Part shown: positions 43,797-51,643 of the stretch, piece by piece
How positions within the stretch are numbered: the stretch's first letter is position 1
Layout of the letters: the number at the start of each line of letters is the position of its first letter
Assembly (NCBI RefSeq): GCF_016101585.1
Contig: NZ_JACFQG010000003.1
Span: 276,019-340,018 of the forward strand
From: Bifidobacterium polysaccharolyticum
Lineage (GTDB): Bacteria; Actinomycetota; Actinomycetes; Actinomycetales; Bifidobacteriaceae
DNA: 64,000 nucleotides
Direction of reading: 5' to 3'
Notes under the pieces: model-generated
Databases searched by the model: none
Seen by the model: the letters and a program-made list of their open reading frames with translations, nothing else
What the model was told of the DNA's origin: nothing
Made by a program: the position numbers and the translations under genes

Positions 43797-44987
43797 ATGA
43801 CCAGGCGATCCGGCCGCAATGGAGGGCCCCTGCGGGTCCGATCGGTCAGCACCACCTTCGATTCAGCCGCGCCCGGGGAGGACATCGAGAGCAGACCAGC
43901 TCCGGTGCGTCTGTTGCGTCGCCTGATTACTGGCGCCTTCGACCTCTGGGTGGGGTTGTCCATCAATATGACCGGGCGCCTGGGCTGGTCGGCCGACGTC
44001 CAACCCTATGTGGGCTACGGTACCGAGTCATACTCCCGGCTGATATGCCGTACCATTCTGACCGACGGCCGCAGACGCGCAGATCCCGCCATTCGGGGTA
44101 TCCGCGGCCTGCTGACCGTACCCGCGCCCAGGACCAGGGTCAGGCTGGCCATTGACAGCACGGCCATCGGAAGGGTCCAGGTGGGCGATTCCTCGGTCTA
44201 CGATGCCGTGGATCCAAGCCGCAGCCTGAGTGCGGATGCCGTCTTCTCCGACCGATCGGGCTACCTGGATCTGGTGGCCGAGCATCGGCTGACCCCGGGC
44301 GTGCACCGGGTCTCCTACCAGGTGCGGAGCCGCCGGCCCGTCGACGCGCCTTTATACATCGTGCCCGGTCAGACTCCTGTCGGCGTCATATCCGACGTGG
44401 ACGACACCATCATGATCAGCCAGGTGCCCAATCATTGCAAGGCTGCCTGGAACCTGCTCCTGTCAGACCCGCACCGCCGGTCCTCGGTGCCGGGCATGGC
44501 CGTGCTTTACAACCGCATCCGCGATCTGGACCCCCGGATGCCTTTCTTCTACCTGTCGGCCTCGCCCTGGAATGTGGAGGGATCCATACGCGCTTTCATC
44601 CGCGACCACGGCTTTCCGGCTGGCCCCTTGCTGCTGCGAGATCTGGATCCCAGGCCCAAGACCTTCGTACCCTCCATCGTGCAGCACAAGATGGAGTTCA
44701 TCCGCCAGCTCATGGCCGACTTTCCCAAGATGCGCTTCGTGCTCATGGGCGACGACGGGCAGAGCGACCCCTCCACCTTCGCCCAGGTGGTACGGCAATA
44801 TCCGGGCCGCGTCCTGGCCATTGGCATCCGTCAGCTGAGTCCTCAGGAAACCGGGCTGGGAACCTTGATCAAACGCACTGCCACCCAGCCGATGCCAGTG
44901 ACGGAGGTGCCGGTCTTTTACGGGACCACAGGCGCCAATTTGATGCGAACCCTGCTGCCCTATCTGCGTCGTTGTGCCCGAATATAA
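43797..44987 (+). CDS. App1-type phosphatase (DUF2183)
   Basis: A 396-residue protein whose C-terminal half is the App1/DUF2183 phosphatase domain of the HAD type. The catalytic pair is in GVISDVDDTIMISQV (near residue 199), with FFYLSASPWNVE, HKMEFIRQLMADFP and FVLMGDDGQSDP following. In yeast App1 is a phosphatidate phosphatase, so lipid phosphate may be the substrate. The N-terminal 190 residues are less conserved. No clear ribosome binding site was found; translation may depend on gcvH coupling. Confidence 0.85.
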   Translation: MTRRSGRNGGPLRVRSVSTTFDSAAPGEDIESRPAPVRLLRRLITGAFDLWVGLSINMTGRLGWSADVQPYVGYGTESYSRLICRTILTDGRRRADPAIRGIRGLLTVPAPRTRVRLAIDSTAIGRVQVGDSSVYDAVDPSRSLSADAVFSDRSGYLDLVAEHRLTPGVHRVSYQVRSRRPVDAPLYIVPGQTPVGVISDVDDTIMISQVPNHCKAAWNLLLSDPHRRSSVPGMAVLYNRIRDLDPRMPFFYLSASPWNVEGSIRAFIRDHGFPAGPLLLRDLDPRPKTFVPSIVQHKMEFIRQLMADFPKMRFVLMGDDGQSDPSTFAQVVRQYPGRVLAIGIRQLSPQETGLGTLIKRTATQPMPVTEVPVFYGTTGANLMRTLLPYLRRCARI

Positions 44988-44988
44988 T
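44983..44988 (+). promoter_or_regulatory. Consensus -10 box of a leaderless transcript (oligopeptidase)
   Basis: TATAAT ends 6 nt before the ATG at 44995. The position is inside the end of the upstream gene and fits transcription starting at the A of the start codon. Confidence 0.6.
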
Positions 44989-44994
44989 CGCCCC

Positions 44995-47418
44995 ATGAGT
45001 TTTTCGGCCGTCAATCCCGTTCCTCCACGTGCACAACGCCGTCCCTCTGATCGATGCTTCCATGGGGATCACTTCGAAGATCCTTACGAGTGGATGCGCA
45101 ACCGTGAGGATCCGGCCACCAAGGCCTATGTGCGTGATCAGAACCGATACTGCCAGGAACGGCTTGCCGGTCAGGAGGGTTTGCGGGCCACCCTGCTCAA
45201 GGAGTTCACCGACCGGGTGCTGCAGACCGACATGTCGGTGCCCACCCGGATGCACGGCTACTGGTACTTCTCCCGGACGCTCGAGGGCCAGGAGTATGGG
45301 GTGCAGTGCCGCCTGCCGGTGCGCGATCAGGATGATTGGGATCCTCCCGCTGTCCAGGCTGATGCGGCGCCTGGATCCATGCCGGGCGAGGAGGTCATCT
45401 TCGATGCCAACGCCGAGGCCAAGGGGCATGACTTTTTCTCCCTGGGGTGCCTGGACCTGAGCGCCGACGGCCGGTGGATGCTCTATGGACTGGACACCAA
45501 AGGCAATGAGCGCTACGACCTGCGCATCCGGGATTTGGCCGAGAACCGAGACCTGCCTGATCGGATCGACCAGGTCTCCTCCGGGGCAGTGCTGACCCCC
45601 GACGGCAGCTGGGTCTTCTACACCGGCCTGGACAAGGCCTGGCGTCCGGACACGGTCTGGAGGCATAAGGTGGGCACCTCGGCCGATAAGGATGTCATGG
45701 TTTACCAGGAGGACGATGAGCGCTTCTGGGTGGGGCTGGGCCTGAGCTATGACGAATCCGCCATGCTGATTGCCACCGGGTCCAAGACCACCAGTGAGGT
45801 GCTCATGCTGGACCTGAAGGATCCGCAGGGTGAGTTTGTGCCCTTGATCCCCCGCAAGGAGGGGGTCGAGTACGACATCAGCCTGGCCCGGTTCGAAAAT
45901 GCCGGTCCGGCGGGGGAGGACCTGCCGGTGGCCGTGGTTTACCACAACGTGGACAACCCCAACTTCGAGGTGGACCTGATCGATCTGCGCAGCCACCGTC
46001 CGCCCTTCCGCCTGGGAGAGGGGGTGCGGCTGGCACAGGGCAGCCCCTATGGCTGCGAAGGCTCCGGAGATCTGTCCTCTCTGCCGCCCGAGAAGCCTTA
46101 TCGGGACCCGAGCAATCCCGCCATCCTGCAGGGCGCTCGCGGGCTGGGCATCGAAGGGTTGGGCATCCACCGCAGCTTCGTGGTCCTGACCTACCGGGCC
46201 GACAGCCTGCCCCACATGGCCGTCATCGCCAAGGACCAGGCGTTGGAGGACCTGCGGGCGGGTCGGCCCTGGCGCTTCCGTGAGGTCCTGCCCGACCGGG
46301 CCAAGAACGGCATTGACCGTCTCTACAGCATCGGCCCCACGGACAACCCCTCCTACCAGGCTCCCGGGCTGCGCTACATCCGGGGCAGCTATGGAACCCC
46401 AGCCGAGTTGCGGGAGCTGGATCCGGTCCGGGGTGTGGATCGGCTGCTCAAGCGGGCTCAGGTTCTAGGCGACTTTAAACCCGAGCGCTACGCCGAGCGT
46501 CGAATTCTGGTCCGCGTCAGGGATGGGGCCCTAGTGCCGGTCTCGCTGGTCTGGCGGCGGGGCATGCATCCGGCGCTGGACGCCAGCGGGAGGACCGGGC
46601 CCGATGACACGGTCATCCAGGCTCCCGACCATCCCGAGCGCCGTTCTTGGCCGGACCAGGATCCGGACAGGTCTGCCCCCATGTTCATCACCGGGTATGG
46701 GGCTTACGAAATCAGCCAGGACCCGGGCTTTTCCACCGGTCGGCTCAGCCTGCTGGACCGGGGAGTGCTCTACGCCGTCCCACATGTGCGCGGCGGCGGG
46801 GAGATGGGCCGCGCCTGGTACGAGCAGGGCCGCCGGCTACACAAGGTCAATACCTTCTTGGACTTCATCGACGTCACTGCCGCTCTGCAGGCTCAGGGTT
46901 GGGCGGATCCCCGTCATACCGTGGCCAACGGCGGGTCGGCCGGCGGGCTTCTAATGGGGGCCGTGGCCAATATGGCCCCTCAGCTCTATGCCGGCATCGA
47001 GGCGGATGTGCCTTTTGTGGATGCGCTGACCAGCATCCTGGATCCGAACCTGCCGCTGACCGTGACCGAATGGGACGAGTGGGGAGACCCCCTGCATGAT
47101 CAACAGGTCTACCGGTATATGCGTTCCTACTCGCCCTACGAGAACGTTCCTGATGCTGATAGTAGACGCCGGCTCTTCGGCGGCGACCACTTCCCTGCCA
47201 TCCTGGTGACCACATCCATGAACGACACCCGCGTGCTCTACGTGGAGCCGCTCAAGTGGGTGGCCAGGCTGCAGGAGCCGCAGGTGGGGGCCGATGCGCT
47301 GATCAGAATCGAGGTCCAGGCAGGCCACGGGGGTATTAGCGGACGTTACCGGCAATGGGAGGAGCTGGCCTTCGAGAATGCCTGGTGCCTGTCCATCATG
47401 GTCCCCGAAAGCCGCTGA
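44995..47418 (+). CDS. ptrB: Prolyl oligopeptidase family serine peptidase (PtrB-like)
   Basis: An 807-residue cytoplasmic oligopeptidase of family S9A. The beta-propeller spans about 70-500 and the catalytic domain the rest. The nucleophile lies in ANGGSAGGLLMG (Ser near 649), the Asp in TTSMNDTRVLYVEP and the His in QAGHGG. The N-terminal DPYEWMRNREDPATKAYVRDQN is typical of oligopeptidase B. The start follows TATAAT by 6 nt, so it is probably leaderless; the previous gene ends 8 nt earlier. It probably hydrolyses short peptides after basic residues, an inference from family. Confidence 0.92.
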   Translation: MSFSAVNPVPPRAQRRPSDRCFHGDHFEDPYEWMRNREDPATKAYVRDQNRYCQERLAGQEGLRATLLKEFTDRVLQTDMSVPTRMHGYWYFSRTLEGQEYGVQCRLPVRDQDDWDPPAVQADAAPGSMPGEEVIFDANAEAKGHDFFSLGCLDLSADGRWMLYGLDTKGNERYDLRIRDLAENRDLPDRIDQVSSGAVLTPDGSWVFYTGLDKAWRPDTVWRHKVGTSADKDVMVYQEDDERFWVGLGLSYDESAMLIATGSKTTSEVLMLDLKDPQGEFVPLIPRKEGVEYDISLARFENAGPAGEDLPVAVVYHNVDNPNFEVDLIDLRSHRPPFRLGEGVRLAQGSPYGCEGSGDLSSLPPEKPYRDPSNPAILQGARGLGIEGLGIHRSFVVLTYRADSLPHMAVIAKDQALEDLRAGRPWRFREVLPDRAKNGIDRLYSIGPTDNPSYQAPGLRYIRGSYGTPAELRELDPVRGVDRLLKRAQVLGDFKPERYAERRILVRVRDGALVPVSLVWRRGMHPALDASGRTGPDDTVIQAPDHPERRSWPDQDPDRSAPMFITGYGAYEISQDPGFSTGRLSLLDRGVLYAVPHVRGGGEMGRAWYEQGRRLHKVNTFLDFIDVTAALQAQGWADPRHTVANGGSAGGLLMGAVANMAPQLYAGIEADVPFVDALTSILDPNLPLTVTEWDEWGDPLHDQQVYRYMRSYSPYENVPDADSRRRLFGGDHFPAILVTTSMNDTRVLYVEPLKWVARLQEPQVGADALIRIEVQAGHGGISGRYRQWEELAFENAWCLSIMVPESR

Positions 47419-47472
47419 TCCTGGTCTGTCCGGGATTCGGTCGGGGTCATGAAAGGGCCTTGGCTGGCTCGT

Positions 47473-47478
47473 TATGCT
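47473..47478 (+). promoter_or_regulatory. -10 box of a leaderless transcript (leuB)
   Basis: TATGCT ends 6 nt before the leuB ATG at 47485 (spacer CGGGGT). Confidence 0.45.
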
Positions 47479-47484
47479 CGGGGT

Positions 47485-48528
47485 ATGACAAATAGCAAGC
47501 AGAAAACATATCACATTGCGGTCATTGCCGGTGACGGCATCGGCAAGGAGATCGTACCCCAGGCACAAGCCGTCCTGGAAAAGGTGACCCGGGGCAAGGC
47601 TGATATCCGTTATGAGGATTTCGACCTGGGCGCTGAGCGTTACCTGCGCGATGGAGCCGTTTTGCCCGACGAGGATCTGGACAGGCTCAAGCAGCAGGAT
47701 GCCATCCTCTTGGGGGCCATCGGCGACCCGCGGATCAAGGCCGGCATCCTGGAGCGTGGACTGCTGCTTAAAATGCGTTTCGAACTGGATCAATACGTCA
47801 ATCTGAGGCCTTCCAAGCTCTACAAGGGCGTGGTGTCGCCCCTGGCCAATCCGGGAGACATCGATTTCGTAGTCGTGCGGGAGGGCACCGAGGGGCTTTA
47901 CGCCGGGGCCGGCGGTTCCATTCGCCGGGGCACCCCCCAGGAGGTGGCCACCGAGGTCTCCATCAATACGGCTTACGGAGCGGAACGGGTCATCCGCTAT
48001 GCCTTCCAGCTGGCCATGAAGCGTCGCCGCCGTCTGACCCTGGTCCACAAGAAGAATGTGCTGACCAACGCAGGGGACATGTGGCAGCGGCTGGTGGATC
48101 AAGTGGGCCAGGAGTATCCCGACGTGGAGCGTGAGTACCTGCACATCGACGCCTCCACCATATTCATGGTGACCGAGCCCAGCCGCTTTGACGTGATCGT
48201 GACCGACAACCTCTTCGGAGACATCCTCACCGACGAGGCGGGGGCTGTGGTGGGGGGCGTTGGTTACTCGGCCTCCGGCTGCATCAACGCCTCGGGCACC
48301 TACCCATCAATGTTCGAGCCCATCCACGGGTCCGCCCCTGACATCGCCGGTAAGGGGATTGCCAACCCCACGGCGGCCATTCTCTCGGCGGGTATGCTCC
48401 TGGATCATCTGGGCTTTGAGAGCGAGGCGGCCAGCATTGAGCGTGCTGTGGAGGACGATATCGAGCGGTCCGGCTCCACCCAGCGGAGTACGGAGCAGAT
48501 TGGCAAGGATATTCTGGCCCGGCTGTAA
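47485..48528 (+). CDS. leuB: 3-isopropylmalate dehydrogenase
   Basis: A 347-residue NAD-dependent enzyme of leucine synthesis, oxidising and decarboxylating 3-isopropylmalate. Conserved parts include [12 protein letters not shown] near 16, [35 protein letters not shown] (substrate arginines), [34 protein letters not shown] near 237 and [18 protein letters not shown] near 275. The frame is open back to 47449 but the ATG at 47485 has a -10 box 6 nt upstream and fits family length. Standing alone without leuA/C/D is usual for bifidobacteria. Confidence 0.93.
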   Translation: MTNSKQKTYHIAVIAGDGIGKEIVPQAQAVLEKVTRGKADIRYEDFDLGAERYLRDGAVLPDEDLDRLKQQDAILLGAIGDPRIKAGILERGLLLKMRFELDQYVNLRPSKLYKGVVSPLANPGDIDFVVVREGTEGLYAGAGGSIRRGTPQEVATEVSINTAYGAERVIRYAFQLAMKRRRRLTLVHKKNVLTNAGDMWQRLVDQVGQEYPDVEREYLHIDASTIFMVTEPSRFDVIVTDNLFGDILTDEAGAVVGGVGYSASGCINASGTYPSMFEPIHGSAPDIAGKGIANPTAAILSAGMLLDHLGFESEAASIERAVEDDIERSGSTQRSTEQIGKDILARL

Positions 48529-48545
48529 TCGGGCCGGATGGCGGC

Positions 48546-48551
48546 TAGACT
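48546..48551 (+). promoter_or_regulatory. -10 box of a leaderless transcript (TM2 protein)
   Basis: TAGACT ends 7 nt before the ATG at 48559 (spacer GGAGGGC). Confidence 0.4.
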
Positions 48552-48558
48552 GGAGGGC

Positions 48559-49530
48559 ATGACTATGGATGATGCCCCTCAGCCGGGCGACCGGCAGTCC
48601 AACGATACGCCGACAGGAAATCCTGGTTTCGGCACCTCCCCATCCCCGCAGGTACCGCCTGAGCATCGGGATCCTGTCGGCGGGGATACCCCTGCCGGTG
48701 CAGCGCAGCCGGACCATTCTGGCCCAGGCGCAGCTGACGGTCGGCGGCAGACTGCGGGCTATCCAGCGGGCCATGACGTTGGCGGCGGGAATCAGAATCC
48801 GTATCAGGCCGGTCAATATCCCACTAGCCAGTATCCCCATGGCGGGTATCCGACAGGGCAGAGGTACGATGCCGGATACCCGTTTGCCCCTCAGAATGGC
48901 GGCCAAAATCCTGGAGCCTATCAGACGGGGCCCTACCGGCCTAATCAGTATCCGACCGCCGGTTATCCAACAGGTCAGCAATATCCTGCTGGGCAGTATT
49001 CAGATGGCCGTTATACTGACGGACAGTATCCTGGCGCTCAGAATCCACAAAGGCCCTATCAGCCGGGACCGGGCTATCCCGGCCAGTATCCGGCTGGTCA
49101 ATACCCCCAGGGCGGGTATCCGGGCAATCAATACCCGATGGGCCAGTATCCCGGCAATCAGTATCCCGGCGGGCAGTATCCTCCCCAGACTTCCATGCCC
49201 TGGCCCTACCCGGTCATGCCCCAGGGCGGGTACCCGGGGGCAATGCCCAACGGCAGGGGAGCCTACCCGATATCGCCCACCCCGCACAGCAAGCTGGCAG
49301 CCGGGTTACTCAGCATCTTTCTGGGATGCTTCGGCGTGGGCAACTTCTACCTGGGCAGGACCGGCCGGGGCGTGGCTCAGCTCATGCTCACCCTGATCGG
49401 CTTCCCCTTCTTCTTCATCGGGCCGACCATCGCCATGATTTGGGGGCTTATCGAAGGCATCCTGATTCTGACATCCTCGGCTGGCTCCTTCTGGCATCGT
49501 GACGCTCGCGGATGGGAGCTGACGGATTGA
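48559..49530 (+). CDS. TM2-domain protein with Tyr/Pro/Gly-rich repeats
   Basis: A 323-residue membrane protein. Residues about 80-240 are an unusual low-complexity region built of short repeats such as QYPGG, GYPTGQ and NQYP (dozens of Tyr and Pro). The C-terminal 80 residues are a TM2 domain: SKLAAGLLSIFLGCFGVGNFYLGRTGRGVAQLML and IAMIWGLIEGILIL, two membrane helices with a conserved Asp/Arg-type turn. The repeats may be extracellular or cytoplasmic. The function of bacterial TM2 proteins is unknown. Overlaps the lipoate ligase gene by 19 nt. Confidence 0.85.
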   Translation: MTMDDAPQPGDRQSNDTPTGNPGFGTSPSPQVPPEHRDPVGGDTPAGAAQPDHSGPGAADGRRQTAGYPAGHDVGGGNQNPYQAGQYPTSQYPHGGYPTGQRYDAGYPFAPQNGGQNPGAYQTGPYRPNQYPTAGYPTGQQYPAGQYSDGRYTDGQYPGAQNPQRPYQPGPGYPGQYPAGQYPQGGYPGNQYPMGQYPGNQYPGGQYPPQTSMPWPYPVMPQGGYPGAMPNGRGAYPISPTPHSKLAAGLLSIFLGCFGVGNFYLGRTGRGVAQLMLTLIGFPFFFIGPTIAMIWGLIEGILILTSSAGSFWHRDARGWELTD

Positions 49531-50759
49531 ATCCGGCCTGTCTGCGCGGCGTCGGCAAGCAGATGGGCGGCAAACTGGCGGCCGTAACCCTGACCCTGGG
49601 CCAGGGATCCGACTCGCGTCCGGTCATTTCCTCATGCAGGATTGACGGCGACTTCTTCGCTGAACCAGCCCCGTCAGCCTCTCAGGAATCCGGAGGGGTT
49701 CATGGGCCGGTATCCCGGCTGGAATCCGCAATCTGCGACCTCCCGTTGCCTTTGGACCCTGGTTTGGCTCTGGAAAAGCTGGACAGGGTCATGGCAGAAG
49801 GGGACGGTCAACGGGTAGTCGGTGTGTCCCCATGGACCCTGGTGACCGCTCTGGAGCGCGCTCTGCCTGATGGGTTGGTTATCCAAAGACAGGGGAAGTC
49901 CGACCAGCTGCCGTCAGCCTCGGACCAGACCTCTTCCAGGCGGTCTCAGACGGACGAGGCCGAATGCCGCCGCCGTTGGTCTGGCCTAAAACTGGACCTG
50001 ATCAGGGACAGTCCACGTCAGCCGGTCATGCAGATGGCCATGGATCAGGCTCTTAATGATGCCGTGGCTCAGGGCCAGCTGCCACCCACCCTGCGCATCT
50101 GGAACTGGTCGGCACCGGCGGTGATCCTGGGGCGCTTCCAGTCCCTGAGCAGAGAGGTCCACGTCGAGCGGGCGCGCAGTCTGGGCTTTACCCTGGTCCG
50201 CCGCTGCACCGGCGGTGGCACCATGGTCATTCAGCCCGAGCGGGCCATTACCTATTCCCTCTATCTGCCCTTGGACTTTGTCAAAGGAACCGACCTGATC
50301 GACTCCTATCGGATCTGCGACTATTGGCTGGTCCGTGGTCTGCGAATGCAAGGGATTCGGGCTGGTTGGCAGGGCATGAATGACATCGCCTCCCCGCTGG
50401 GCAAGATGGGGGGCGCCGCTCAGAGAAGGCTGCCAGCAGGCTCCTACGGACCGGGCGGGTTGCTCCACCACACCACGCTTTCTTATTCGGTGGATGCCGA
50501 TCTGATGGCCCAGGTGCTTAACGTGGACCCGGAGAAGTTCCATGACAAGGCCGTAACCTCGGTCAGAAGCCGGGTGGATCCCATCGGCAGGCAGACCAGT
50601 CTGTCCCGTCAATCCCTGATCGATGCCCTTCTGGATACCCTGCCCTCCCTGGTGGGGAATCTGCGCATCTCTAAGCCTGCGCCCGAGGTCGAGCAGCGAG
50701 CCCGCACTTTGGCCCGGCAGCGATACGGCCGTGAGGAGTGGACCGCCCAGATCGCCTGA
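49512..50759 (+). CDS. lplA: Lipoate-protein ligase with accessory domain at the N terminus
   Basis: A 415-residue lipoate/octanoate transferase family protein. The usual order is catalytic domain then a small accessory domain. Here residues about 18-120 look like that accessory domain (GGKLAAVTLTLGQG and RIDGDFFAEP), joined by a polar linker to the catalytic domain (about 155-415). Catalytic signatures are RRCTGGGTMVIQPERAITYSL and the lysine Lys298 in GKMGGAAQRR. It would attach lipoate to GcvH, the only lipoyl protein seen here. The start at 49512 lies inside the previous gene; TTG at 49527 is an alternative. Confidence 0.85.
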   Translation: MGADGLNPACLRGVGKQMGGKLAAVTLTLGQGSDSRPVISSCRIDGDFFAEPAPSASQESGGVHGPVSRLESAICDLPLPLDPGLALEKLDRVMAEGDGQRVVGVSPWTLVTALERALPDGLVIQRQGKSDQLPSASDQTSSRRSQTDEAECRRRWSGLKLDLIRDSPRQPVMQMAMDQALNDAVAQGQLPPTLRIWNWSAPAVILGRFQSLSREVHVERARSLGFTLVRRCTGGGTMVIQPERAITYSLYLPLDFVKGTDLIDSYRICDYWLVRGLRMQGIRAGWQGMNDIASPLGKMGGAAQRRLPAGSYGPGGLLHHTTLSYSVDADLMAQVLNVDPEKFHDKAVTSVRSRVDPIGRQTSLSRQSLIDALLDTLPSLVGNLRISKPAPEVEQRARTLARQRYGREEWTAQIA

Positions 50760-50882
50760 CCGGGCAAGGGGGTTGATGTGTGTGGGTATAATCGTGCTCA
50801 GTCGCGTCGAACCTGGCGTGAGGTCACAACCATACGCGAGTCGGTGCAGACCCGCCAGACATGGCAAAAAGGAGTGCGGAGT

Positions 50883-51602
50883 ATGGCGGTTCACAAGCCC
50901 AATGAGATTCCCGATGACGGGAACGCCCTCAGGCAGACCGCCTTATTCAAACAAGTGCCCAGGCTGGACGCCGACCAGCTTTTGGGTACCATGCACGAGT
51001 CCACATACGCCAAGGGGTCCACGGTCTTTCGACAGGGTGACACCGACCACCGCATGTATCTGCTGGAGGAGGGCCGGGTCAAGCTGGTCCGCCAGTCGCC
51101 CGACCGTCGCATCCAGCTGCTCAGCATCCACGGGCGCGGGGAGATCCTGGGCGAAATTCCCGTCTTTGACCCTTCCGGCGGGCCGCGTACAGCCTCCGCC
51201 GTGGTCATGGTCAACAAGACCAAGGTGGCGGCACTGGACCACGATACCCTCTTCGACTGGCTCAACCAGCATCCCAAGGTGGCTGTGGACATGCTTCAGG
51301 TGCTGGCCCACCGTCTGCGGACCGACAACGAGCGCATCTCCGACCTGGTCTTTCTGGACGTGCCGGCCCGCCTGGCCAAGACCCTGCTGGATCTGGCCAC
51401 ACGCTTTGGCGAGCCCTTCGAGCAGGGGCTGATGGTCCCCTACGATCTGACTCAGGAGGAGCTGGCCCAGCTGGTCGGCGCCTCACGGGAGACCGTCAAT
51501 AAGGCCCTGATGGACTTCTCCAACCGGGGATGGATCTCTCGCAAGGGCCGTACCATCATCATCTTCCAGCCTGGACCGCTGATTCGACGCTCGCGCATGT
51601 AA
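50883..51602 (+). CDS. Crp/Fnr-family transcription regulator
   Basis: A 239-residue cyclic-nucleotide-type regulator (GlxR-like). The N-terminal sensor barrel contains GSTVFRQGDTDHRMYLLEEGRVKLVRQS and GEILGEIPVFDPSGGPRTASAV (phosphate-binding cassette). The C-terminal helix-turn-helix is LTQEELAQLVGASRETVNKAL. AAAAAGGAG precedes the ATG at 50883. Likely binds cAMP, by family. It lies between lplA and a PBP gene, with no evident dedicated target in sight. Confidence 0.92.
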   Translation: MAVHKPNEIPDDGNALRQTALFKQVPRLDADQLLGTMHESTYAKGSTVFRQGDTDHRMYLLEEGRVKLVRQSPDRRIQLLSIHGRGEILGEIPVFDPSGGPRTASAVVMVNKTKVAALDHDTLFDWLNQHPKVAVDMLQVLAHRLRTDNERISDLVFLDVPARLAKTLLDLATRFGEPFEQGLMVPYDLTQEELAQLVGASRETVNKALMDFSNRGWISRKGRTIIIFQPGPLIRRSRM

Positions 51603-51630
51603 GCGCCACTGTTCGGTAGAGCCGACGGCC

Positions 51631-51636
51631 TAGGAT
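51631..51636 (+). promoter_or_regulatory. -10 box of a leaderless transcript (PBP gene)
   Basis: TAGGAT ends 7 nt before the ATG at 51644 (spacer GGAGACC). Confidence 0.5.
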
Positions 51637-51643
51637 GGAGACC

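Noticed and set aside
48790..49200. Short tandem repeats that could suggest a CRISPR or satellite array
   Set aside because: They are irregular codon-based repeats within the TM2 gene, in frame, with no conserved 20-40-bp direct repeat and no unique spacers.
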